Source: Symmetrospora coprosmae (lineage: Eukaryota; Basidiomycota; Cystobasidiomycetes; Symmetrosporaceae). From it: a stretch of DNA of 64,000 nt. The notes below the pieces were generated by a model. It saw only the letters and a list, made by a program, of their open reading frames with translations. It did no database searches and had not been told where the DNA came from. Position numbers and translations under genes: made by a program. Positions 55,441 to 64,000 of the stretch are shown in pieces (position 1 is the first letter of the stretch; every line of letters starts with the position of its first letter). The stretch is from the NCBI GenBank assembly GCA_008802785.1, contig VUYT01000019.1, positions 62,001-126,000 of the forward strand, written 5' to 3'.

Positions 55441-57011
55441 TCACGCTCGATAGAACACCTTCCCCTCAAACAGTTTCCGTGCCGTTCTGTAGATTGTACC
55501 CGCCTCTATGCCCGTACTGCCATCCTCCTCCGTCTTGGTCTTTGCCCCCACGACAATCTTGCCGGACGGATGAGCGATAGTGATACCCTCTGGATCTGCT
55601 CTCCTGCCGTCCGGGCTGCTGGCTAGTACGCTCTGGACTATGCTCCCCTTGATGCTGGCGGCAGCCGCCGTGCAGATGGCAACCGTGATCGGGATCGCTC
55701 GATGCGGATCGCCCGTAGAGATGGTGCGCACGAGGAGATCCGCTTGTGCCGTATCTGAGACTTTCTCGCCCGAGAGAAGCGTATGCGGCGCCATGGGGTG
55801 AACAAAGCAGATCTTGGGCACGCTCTTGATGCGAGCTGCTTCATCCACATCGCCCGCCAGGCCCATTGCGACGCAGCCTTTCCTGCGGATGTCCTCGAGC
55901 TGGGACAGCAGCGTTGGATGCGACTGCATTTCTTCGGGGAGCAGCGTCCCCTCCACACCGAGGTCCCCGGCTCGCACGAAGATGCACGGATTCGCGCAGT
56001 CGACAAGGCTTGCTTGGACCGTGCCGAGTCCGGGCACGTCGTTGATGGTGTCGACTGCTTTGCCCGACGGCAACAGCTTGCCCGTTCGCGACCCGCCGGG
56101 GTTCAGGAAGTCTAGCTGGATGCGGGCGGCCGAGCCGGCTACACCGTCAATGCTGAAGTCTCCGTCGTATTCAGGGTGACCGTCCGACGTGAGTGGGAAG
56201 CGCTGCCCGTGCCACTTGTGCGTTCAGCCACGGCAGAGGAGTCTGCGCGAGGTAGCTCTGCCTACCGCGTGTATGATCTTCTTCGTGTTGGTGTTGTGTA
56301 TGCGCACGATGGCCGTTTCGGGCTGCTGTGAGTTCGGAGAGTACAGCAATCCTTGCTCGATGGCAAAGGGGCCGATAGCCGAAGTCATGTTCCCGCAATT
56401 AGAGGCATAGTCGACTGACTCGTCCTTGATGCCAATCTGAGCAGACGTCAAGGAATGGCATGTCTCCGTCATCAGCAGAAATACCGTCGGCCAACCCGAA
56501 GAAATCCGGCACACCTGCACGAAGGTGAAGTCCACATCTGCATCGTCGCGGTCGCTCTTCTTGACGACGCAAACCTTGCTCAGAGACGAGATGCCGCCTC
56601 CCATTCCGTCCAGCTGCCTGCCATTGGGGTCCGGCGAACCCATGGCGCTGAGCAGGATCGGCGACCAGTCTTTTCGGTCGGCAGGAAGGTCGTGTTCGAG
56701 TATCATCAGCGCATTCGAGGTACCTGAGAGGGTGGGGTGAGAGGCGGTTATCGGTATGGAGGTGTCAGGCAGCACGGCGTCGGCGTGTCGGCCCACCTAC
56801 CGCCTCTGAAGAAGCTCGCCGGCAAAGAGAGGAGGCGCCGACTGCGGCTGATGCCATCAGGTTGTTCTTGCAGGACAGCCGGGAAGTGTGACATGAAGCG
56901 GGGGCCGCTTGCTGGACCAGGGTGGAGATACGAGTATCCAGGGGCGGGAGGCCGGCGCGCTCTGGCCGCAAGTCCGATGATCCTGGTGCTGCAGGGCAAA
57001 CGAGAAGGCAT
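55441..57011 (-). CDS. PrpF-family (DUF453) isomerase
   Basis: Four exons (57011-56801, 56723-56515, 56436-56266, 56202-55441) give 450 aa. Hallmarks: ASFFRGGTSNALMILEHDLP, ILLSAMGSPDPNGRQLDGMG with GGISSLSK, DVDFTFVQ, YASNCGNMTSAIGPFAIEQG, GSRTGKLLPSGKAVD, VDCANPCIFV and the C-terminal PSGKIVVGAKT. PrpF-like proteins have a diaminopimelate-epimerase-type fold with catalytic Cys/Lys and isomerise aconitate or 3-methylitaconate-type acids; the exact substrate here is unknown. The first ~45 residues precede the conserved start of the family, and a second Met at residue 40 is an alternative start. Confidence 0.86.
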
Positions 57012-57402
57012 GGAGGTAGAGGAGAGTGCAGGTCAGGCCAGGGTGTCAGCAGACGATGAGGCCTGGAGGATGCTGATTGTCGCAGATCAGTCAGAGCAAG
57101 CGCCCTTCGCACGTCGCACGTGAGGCTGCAATGGAGCGGGACCTTGAGCCCAGACACCTGGCAGGGCAGCAGAAACCCTGGCAGTATATCCTCTGTGGCC
57201 TGTGCATTCGCTGAATATAGCAGTACGCTGCACTACAAGAGCTGGTTGCACTGAGTGAGAACGGGTGTGCGCCTGGGCTGGCTGCTTCTCTCCTCCCTCG
57301 CTGCTCCTCCCCTGTCCGCGCCCAAGTTTTTCGAGGCCGTCTCGCTCGCTCTCCTCCCTCCCCTCTGGCCTCTGTACCACCACTTCTCGTCCCAATACCA
57401 CC
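57012..57402. other. divergent promoter between the PrpF and Prp19-like genes
   Basis: A plus-strand CT-rich tract runs from about 57285 to 57365 just before the Prp19-like start. No gene is seen. Confidence 0.5.
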
Positions 57403-58389
57403 ATGTTCTGCGCAAGTGAGTCGACGGTGCCGCACTGGGTGCTGCTCCATGCCATCGCAGTCCGTGCCCCACAGCAAACTGACGAGTGCCGCCCGCTCTT
57501 GCTCCTGCTGCTCGACGGTGCGTGCCCTTGCCCCCGTCAGTCTCTGGAACCGCTCCCCTCCACCCTGTCGTTTCCGTAAAGTCCGGCAACGTCTATGAGA
57601 GGGAGCTCATCCTGCAGTACCTCAAGTGAGTCGTGCTTTACGTGCACGCATTGCTGCAGGTCAGGGTGCAATGCGGCCCGCTGATTCTCCGTCGCCCGCC
57701 TCGCAGGAACAACGACTCGAAGGACCCCATCACCGGCGAGCTCATCAGCGAGGATGACCTTGTTGCAGTAAAGACTTGTGGGTGCCATCATCTCTGCAGG
57801 ACTGTCCAGTGCAGCTCGCACCCTCCGTATCGCCCTTTCTCCTCTCGCGCATCCTTGCTTTCGCCCACGCTTCGGCGCATCTTCCATCCTCAAAAGATGA
57901 ACAACAAAACATCACATCTAGGACTAGAAGGCTGATAATGAAAGCCATCTGGGTTTATGATTCTCAAAACATTATCTACATTATCTGAACTTCCTCCCCT
58001 CTTCCACCTGTTGATCGGATGACGCGAGCTGCACAGTGTTGGATCTGGGCGGGCAAACCATGCTGACTCGCATCCCTTCGTCTACCTCTGCGATCTCACG
58101 CAATACCAAAGCCCCATCCGCACCTGCACCCCCGCCGCGCCCACCCAACCTCTCTTCCGTCCCTGCACTCCTGCACGTCCTGCAGAACGAATGGGACAGC
58201 GTCATGCTCGAGTCGCTCGAGCTGCGGAAACAGAACGCTCAGCTGCGGCAAGAGTTGAGCCACGCCCTCTACAAGGAGGACGCTACGATGCGCGTGCTGG
58301 CACGGACCATCAAGGAGCGGGATGAGGCGAGAGAGGCTCTCACGAACATCACGAGCACACTGGTAGGCGGAGACGCCGCAGAGGAATGA
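57403..58389 (+). CDS. Prp19-like U-box/coiled-coil protein lacking the WD40 domain
   Basis: Four exons (57403-57415, 57541-57625, 57707-57777, 58037-58389) give 173 aa. MFCAISGTAPLHPVVSVKSG and YERELILQYLKNN, then SKDPITGELISEDDL form the degenerate U-box that opens every Prp19. PNLSSVPALLHVLQNEWDSV followed by LRQELSHALYKEDATMRVLA and TIKERDEAREALTNI is the tetramerising coiled coil, extremely well conserved. In normal Prp19 (about 500 aa), the spliceosome NTC ubiquitin ligase, a seven-blade WD40 domain follows. Here a stop comes about 14 residues after the coil, and the next gene starts 367 bp later, so no WD40 can fit. The third intron (259 nt) is unusually long, and exon 4 contains an extra segment before PSAPAPPPRPP. 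Confidence 0.82.
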
Positions 58390-58756
58390 GCAAGGCGAAG
58401 GAGCAGGAGGAGCAGCAACAGCAGTATGTATAGGTCGTCATTCGGACTCTTGTCGTCTTCCCGGGATTGTCGTTGCCGGTTCTCTCTCCCGATGTAAACC
58501 TAATGTATCAGATACTGAACAAGGCGCATTACTAGCTCAGACCAGCCAACCCGCTTCGCATGCTAGCACGCTTCTGTCGGATGTTTCTGCGATCCTCGCC
58601 ATTGAAAAGGCATGCAGGCGTCCATCAGTCGCGTTGCTCTTCAGTCGGCAAGCGGGGTGGGCTATATCCGGTTTCCAGCCGACAATTATACCGCGCCGTG
58701 ACTCTGCTTCCACCCATATCATTCACGGCCTAACCGGACAGCGCACGTCAGACGAT
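58390..58756. other. spacer after the truncated Prp19-like gene
   Basis: I searched all frames here for WD40-like blades and saw none. It holds the 3' flank and the promoter of the FAH gene. Confidence 0.55.
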
Positions 58757-60250
58757 ATGGCTCCATGGACGCGTCTCATCCGCTTCGTAGCGCAAGAAGA
58801 CTCGCAGATCTACCAAGGCGAGCCTCAGCTCCCCGCTGGCGTTTCCGGATGGTCCGCCTTCGACATTGGCAATGATTACGAAGGACTAGAAGTCAAGCTC
58901 ATTACGGGGGATATCTACGGCGCGAATGAGGTCTCAAGCGAGACGCGAACCGTCAAGAAGCTGCTTAGCCCCGTTTCGAAGGAGCAGATCACGCTCGTCC
59001 GATGCGTCGGTGAGCGAGCGTTGCGGAGACATCGTTCCTCCGGAGTCGCCATGAAATCGCTGACCAGCTGAGACGCCTTGCTCAGGCCTGAACTATCTGG
59101 ACCACAGTATGTCGCATGTAGAGCGAGCCTTGAAAACGGCTGACCAATCGCGACCTCGGCAGTCTCGGAGGGGCAGTTTGCAGGAGGCGTGAGTTCGAGC
59201 CGATCTCGGTGGTTCCAGGGCAGACGACTCCCTCGAACACGCTGACCGATTTGTCCATGACCAGGCCCTGAAATGGCCAACGCAATTCATCAAGGGCCGC
59301 TCATCGCTAGCAAACCCGGACGAGCCGGTGCTGGTGCCCAAGTGTGCGCAGGACGAGAGCATGGATCTGGAAGCGGAGGTAAGGACTCACACCGCGCGCT
59401 TGTTCTAGTTGCTTGTTGGGCTGATTGGCTGCCATCGCAATGCTCAGCTCACTTTCATCATAGGCAAGACGGGCAAAGATATATCACGGGAGAAAGCGCT
59501 CGAGCACGTTGTGCGTCGTTGCTAGCTCTGTATACTGGACACGGGCGAGTTGTGAGCTGAAGCTTCCAGCATTACGTGTGCCTCATCAGCTTGGCTTCAC
59601 TGTGCGCTCGTTGCCACTTCCCGGCCGCGATCCATCACCGCAGCGCCGACTGACGCAAGACCGTGGCTGCTACTCTTCCACAGTGCGGTAACGACGTGTC
59701 TTGGCGCAAAGCACAGCTCGAGACGCCTTACAGCGGGACGCAGTGCGTGTGACTGCTGGATCAGCCTCCTTTTCAGAGACATGGCTGACCTCTACAAGTG
59801 CGGCTACTTCACACGTCTGGCAGATGGTGCTACGGCAAAGGGCTCGACAACTTTGCTCCCATAGGTCCTATACTCGTAGCTCCGTCTCAAATGGACACGA
59901 GCGACCTCCTCATCCAATCGCGCCTAAATGGCGACAGCTTTCAAGAAGCGCGGACAAAAGCGATGATCTTCGACGTCCCTGCCATCATCGAGCACTTTTC
60001 GCGTGGCACAACGCTCGAGGCTGGCGATGTTATACTCTCTGGCACGCCACAGGGTGAGTCCGTACTGCAGCTCTTGCGCTCTTGCACTATTGCGCATCTG
60101 CTTGTCGACTTGCGCTGAGCTAGACACCGACATCGCTCATCAGGTATCGGATACGCAAGGAAGCCGAGGGTGTATCTGAAGGACGGCGATAAGGTAGAGA
60201 TCCAGATAGAGGGCATTGGAACACTCAGGCATAGCATCGAGTATGAATAG
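58757..60250 (+). CDS. fumarylacetoacetate hydrolase family protein (FAHD1/FAHD2-like)
   Basis: Nine exons (58757-59009, 59086-59106, 59163-59188, 59265-59378, 59448-59510, 59590-59601, 59684-59742, 59824-60053, 60144-60250) give 294 aa. Family motifs: CVGLNYLDHISEGQ, PTQFIKGRSSLANPDEPVLV, DLEAELTFIIGKTGKDIS, HVLGFTCGNDVSWRKAQL, WCYGKGLDNFAPIGPILV, GDVILSGTPQGIGYARKP. The acidic metal ligands expected for this fold (E..E and D) are present in ..DLEAEL and CGNDVS. Relatives decarboxylate oxaloacetate or cleave acylpyruvates. Three exons are tiny: 21, 26 and 12 nt. The 12-nt exon (59590-59601) encodes LGFT and is needed to keep the otherwise conserved strand. Confidence 0.87.
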
Positions 60251-60567
60251 CTGGTCTGTGAGGTACTGTAGCTGGCCCGCCAGACCTGGCAACTATGGTA
60301 GTATAGACGCTGAGCCGCACCTCGTGGCGTGATTCGAGGCGAGCGTCGAGTGTTTCGAAGCTTGGGAGCTGTCTGCCGGCCTGTGTGGCCCGAAATGCGA
60401 GAGACCCACTGGTGCTTTATTGTCGCGAAGCACGTTGCCACCTGTCATGGTCGGCTTGACCCGATCGGAAGAGCTTCTCCAGCAGTACGAGTACTACTGC
60501 CTTGCTCTCTCTCTCTCTGTCGCTACCGGTACCCAGCCTACATCTGCACCCTTGGCACCTGCCCACC
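60251..60567. other. spacer between FAH and haem lyase genes
   Basis: This holds the promoter of the haem lyase gene, with a CT repeat (CTCTCTCTCTCTCT) near 60504-60518. No gene is seen. Confidence 0.5.
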
Positions 60568-61561
60568 ATGTCCTGGCTGTTCGGAAGGACATCCAAGCCT
60601 GCCGCTCCTGCGCCTGCCGCTCCACCTGCGGTCACGACCGAGAACGACGCGGCAGCAGCTGCAGGATGCCCAGTCGACCACTCGACGCGCAGTCGCTGGC
60701 TGCAGAACCAGCAACAGCCTGACGGCAGTGAAGCCAAAGCTCCGCATCCGTTCTTGCCATCTACTCCTTCGCAGGCGCCCGCATCAGGGGCCGCAGCATC
60801 TCGACCGTCCGTCTCACCGCCGGCTGCTCTGTCGCACGAGCGCGAGGTGTCATCGATCCCGCGCTGGCTGGCGACCGATCCGGACAGCGCCCAGTCGACG
60901 CAAGGCCAGGGCAAAGCGGACGGGAACAGCTCGCGAGACGGGAACTGGGTCTACCCATCTCCGAACCAGTTCTACACGGCTCTCCAGCGAAAGAACCGCA
61001 ACCCGGCGCAGGCGGACATGGACTTTGTCGTGCCCATCCACAATGCCGTCAACGAACGGACATGGGACGAGGTCATGAAGTGGGAGTGCGGGACGGCCGA
61101 CGCGGCCAGGCAGGATGTCAAGCTCGTCAGCTTCAAGGGCCGCCCGCAGGACGTGAGCCCAAGAGCCTGGTTCAAGACGCTCCTTGGGTGAGTGGGCGCG
61201 TATCAGCTGCTGCATAAAGGAGTCCCTCTGATGTACAGCGCTTGTACTCCATCTCATCAGGTATTCGGCACCATTCGACAGACATGACTGGATCATCGAC
61301 AGGAACGGCAAGCGCCTCCGATACGTTATCGATTTCTACACGGGACGAGGGGGCAATGCGAGTCCAGGCAACGCCAAGGCTGGTATGCCTCCGCAGCTCG
61401 CGTTCTATCTCGATGTCAGGCCAGCCATCGACGGCTTCGAGGGCGTGCGCATGCGGGTCCGCAGGAGCCTGAACAAGCTCTTCGGTCTCGGCAAGTCTGT
61501 CGAGCAGCGCAGCGCTGGTCAGCAGCCTTCGACAACTGCTTCACCGTCAAGATCCCCCTAG
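60568..61561 (+). CDS. cyc3: cytochrome c haem lyase (holocytochrome c synthase)
   Basis: Two exons (60568-61187, 61261-61561) give 306 aa. A haem-regulatory GCPVDH motif lies at residues 33-38. The catalytic domain has [79 protein letters not shown], and [19 protein letters not shown]. The conserved His of PIHN is the haem ligand known in HCCS. The enzyme attaches haem to cytochrome c in the mitochondrial intermembrane space. The middle, residues ~45-120, is low complexity and longer than in yeast. Confidence 0.93.
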
Positions 61562-61714
61562 GCAAACCATAGCCCGCACCCAATCCTAGCCCGGGAGGTC
61601 ATCGACACATGCGTTTGTGAGGGCCGCGAGCCTTTCAAGAACGACAACAAGACATAAATACCGACCTTAGACTACTGATTGCTATTTCGACACGAGACGA
61701 CCAGTCTTGCCCGC

Positions 61715-64000
61715 TCATCGCATGGGATCGAGGTCTGACCAGTCGTAGCTGGTCTCCTTCTTTGTTGGCTGGAGGATTGCCCCGCTGCCCCAATGAACGG
61801 GCGACGGCTGCAGCTGCTGCGGCTGCATCATCGTGCTTGGCTGGAGGGCGGGTGTGCTGTCCCACCGAATGGTGCTGGGCGCCATCACTGGCGTCGAAGC
61901 GCTCGAGGCCGGCTGCGCCTGCATGGGAGACATGTAGGACGGGCCAGCGTTGGACGCTCGCGGGTAGAGAGAGGATGTTGTTGGCTGCAAAGGCTGCATG
62001 AAGCCGGTATTCGAGGCCAAGCTCATTGTCGGCTGCTGTCCGGCCATCGGGACGTTGTAATTCGGGCTCGACAGTGTCGCAGGCGGCGAGCTGTACGTGC
62101 TGGCATTGTTACTGCCGAAGGACTGTCCCCTTGATGACGATAGTGACATGGGCGGCGGTAGTGCAGAGACGGACGTCTGCTGATATGACGTTGATGGCGT
62201 AACTGCTGGCGGCGTGTTGGGCGCACTAATGTCAGGCGTAATGCCTCCGGCTCGAGCGAGATAGGTTGCGCTAGATATCGGTCTTGCGCCAAGCATGCTC
62301 GATGCTTTCGACGATGAAGTCGCTCCGAAGCGGCTTGCGGATGATTGCGGCGATAAACTCAACGAGGCAGTCATAGCCGAGGAGGGCTGACTTGACGACA
62401 CGGAAAGGCCATCGAACTGGAAGGAATGTTCCGATTGTCAGATTCTAGCTCGACAAGCGAACCGCACGCTGTACGTTTACTCACCTTTGCGAAATCGTCC
62501 GATGGACCGAAGGGATCCGGCGTGACGGCTCTTCGAGAGCCCTGCGCCGAATTGCCCCTAACGAGGCTCTCGAAGTCGACCTCTGCGCCGTTTGATCCAA
62601 GCATCCCCGCCGAGTCGCCATTCCTCTGCGAGCGCGCGCCTCCTCGCGAGGACCCTGCCCCACTCGTCTCTTCCAGCCGCTTGATCTCAGCAAGGTGCCG
62701 CGTGTGCTCCTCCTCAACTCGGGCGCCCAGCTGGCGGATCGCGCTCATGAAGCGCCCGAACTGGCCCACGTCCAGCAAGGGCGTGACGCTCATTGCCCAG
62801 AGCTGCGGTAGTACGAGCGTCGCTATGGCCTGGATGTCGCACTTGGCGCCGATCTGCTCGTGCACTGCAAGCGTCGCGAGCATCACGCTCGGCTCTTTCG
62901 TCTTGATCCGCGAGAGCAGAGGAACGAGCTTTTCTGTCAAGGTGAACTTGTCGAGCACCGGTACCATGCTCTTGAAGCTGTTTATACGCTCGAATGTCAG
63001 TGTGTACGCCGGTGACCGAGCGCTTTGAGCGGATTCACGCACCACACTAAAGTGGCCACCTTTACCGACAGGGACGTAGTCTTGGAGAAGACGTTTGTGA
63101 TCTTGGGCAACAACGACTGCTTGACGGTCGTATACTAGCGTGGGTCGCCAATCGTGTCCCGTGTATTAGTCAAGACTTGCGGTGCTGCTCATCTCTGCGA
63201 GCCTGACCCACATCTAGACCTTCGGCCATCTGCACAATGACCTTGAGCGCCTTTTCAAGTACTTGAGGGACTTCGCTGTCGAGCGCATTGTACACCAAGG
63301 GTAGAACCTCTGCGCACGAAATCCCTTTGTCAGTGCCACGTCCTGAGAATTATGCACACTCGTTCTGCTCACCTTCGCGAAACGTAACGGCATTGCATTT
63401 ATCATGCAACATCTTCAGGCTGTCCAGCAAGCTGAGCATGGTCTGCGGTGGGTCCTTGACTGCAAAAAGCGGTTTGATGCTAGGCAAAATCGTCTCTTTG
63501 AATTCGTCCTGCGCCCATGTGTGGTTATGATCAGTTCCGGCCGCATTCGCACGCGCCATGCGTGAGAAGGAGCTCACCTTGTCCATCTTCTCGCCAATGT
63601 ACATGATGCATGGCAAGAGGAACGGCACAAGCATGTTCTTGCGCGTTTCTTCAACAAGTGAGGGCAGGATCTTGCGCTTAGTGACCTTGTCCGAGAACTG
63701 CGGCAGGACCTTGAGGAGGCCTTTCAGGAACGAGACCTGCCCTTCACGGGGTGTCGCGGAGAAGTTGTCGCGGTCGAGGAAGCGGAGGGTGGAGACTAGG
63801 ATGGAGGAGAAATAGCGGGAGGACTGGAAGGCCACTGCTGTCAAGCGAGTTGAGGGGTACCGGGTCAAGAGCTGGGAGAGTACGTCTGGACAGGCGTGTC
63901 GATCAGTCATCAGACCCAAAGCGATCGTGAAAACAGAGTGGATGCGTACCCTGGACCTCATCAGGTAGCCTGTGCCAACCCGCCCGCAAGGACCCTAGGT
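61715..64000 (-). CDS. SCY1-like pseudokinase, SCYL2 type (C-terminal part)
   Basis: The gene runs off the right edge; only its C-terminal ~620 residues are present. Exons 64000-63950, 63885-63578, 63508-63373, 63309-63212, 63134-63043, 62977-62485 and 62416-61715 are all in phase. HEAT-like helical repeats: RYFSSILVSTLRFLDRDNF, QVSFLKGLLKVLPQFSDKV, ILPSLVEETRKNMLVPFLLP, ETILPSIKPLF, VLPLVYNALDSEVPQVLEKA and LLPKITNVFSKTTSLSVKVA. A Ser/Pro/Gln-rich tail follows and ends KKETSYDWSDLDPMR. The pattern matches SCYL2/CVAK104, a pseudokinase of clathrin-coated vesicles at the trans-Golgi. The SYDWSDLDP end is a typical clathrin/adaptor-binding style of tail. The kinase-like domain is outside the window. 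Confidence 0.85.

Overview
This window is nuclear DNA of a basidiomycete fungus. The evidence is eukaryotic house-keeping genes (proteasome, spliceosome, ribosome biogenesis, replication checkpoint) split by many short introns of mostly 50-80 nt with GTRNGT...YAG borders, little space between genes, and a GC-rich sequence with long Ser-, Gln- and Asp/Glu-rich coding runs. A yeast-like or smut-like lineage (Ustilaginomycotina or Pucciniomycotina) fits best, but I cannot name a genus from the sequence. About 27 gene models were built by hand on both strands; for the complete ones the exon phases close exactly on a stop codon.

Layout. 0-6.4 kb: the end of a WD40 TFIIIC subunit gene, an amylosucrase-like GH13 gene of bacterial type, and a cytochrome b5-fused sphingolipid delta8 desaturase. 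6.9-9.9 kb: the only gene-poor stretch, with a decaying unrecognised gene and a Pol III tRNA-like gene carrying a long insert. 9.9-31.9 kb: genome maintenance and core genes: an MGMT fusion protein, a giant Rab-type GTPase, Mrc1/claspin, NIP7, ARG8, a DM9 protein, a DNA polymerase iota and UBC4. 32.4-47.1 kb: ADE12, EMC6, proteasome alpha5 (PUP2), MOG1, EBP2, an LLP/DUF2423 protein, a Gln-rich protein and a SYLF/Ysc84 protein. 47.9-50.3 kb: a secreted RlpA-like/expansin-like protein and PET191. 51.0-55.4 kb: a tandem array of four small, strongly diverged paralogues that I do not recognise. 55.4-64.0 kb: a PrpF-family isomerase, a Prp19 that stops after its coiled coil, an FAH-family hydrolase, cytochrome c haem lyase, and the C-terminal part of a SCYL2-type pseudokinase cut by the window end.

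Most of the window is ordinary core genome, so the exceptions stand out. The four-gene array is the best candidate for an undescribed system: each gene has a tiny first exon ending in a Cys pair, an intron at the same codon phase, a second Cys pair, a low-complexity middle and usually an L-D-A-R-G-like tail. None has a signal peptide. Two copies share an upstream box and a TATA-like element at matching spacing. Other notable items are the amylosucrase-like protein, which keeps its fold and nucleophile but has changed two of three catalytic carboxylates; the WD40-less Prp19; the Rab with an N-terminal extension of over 650 residues; and two genes (NIP7, UBC4) whose start codon is itself split by an intron.

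Limits: all family names come from recognition of motifs and remembered homologues, not from searches. Splice sites are read from consensus and frame, without transcripts.
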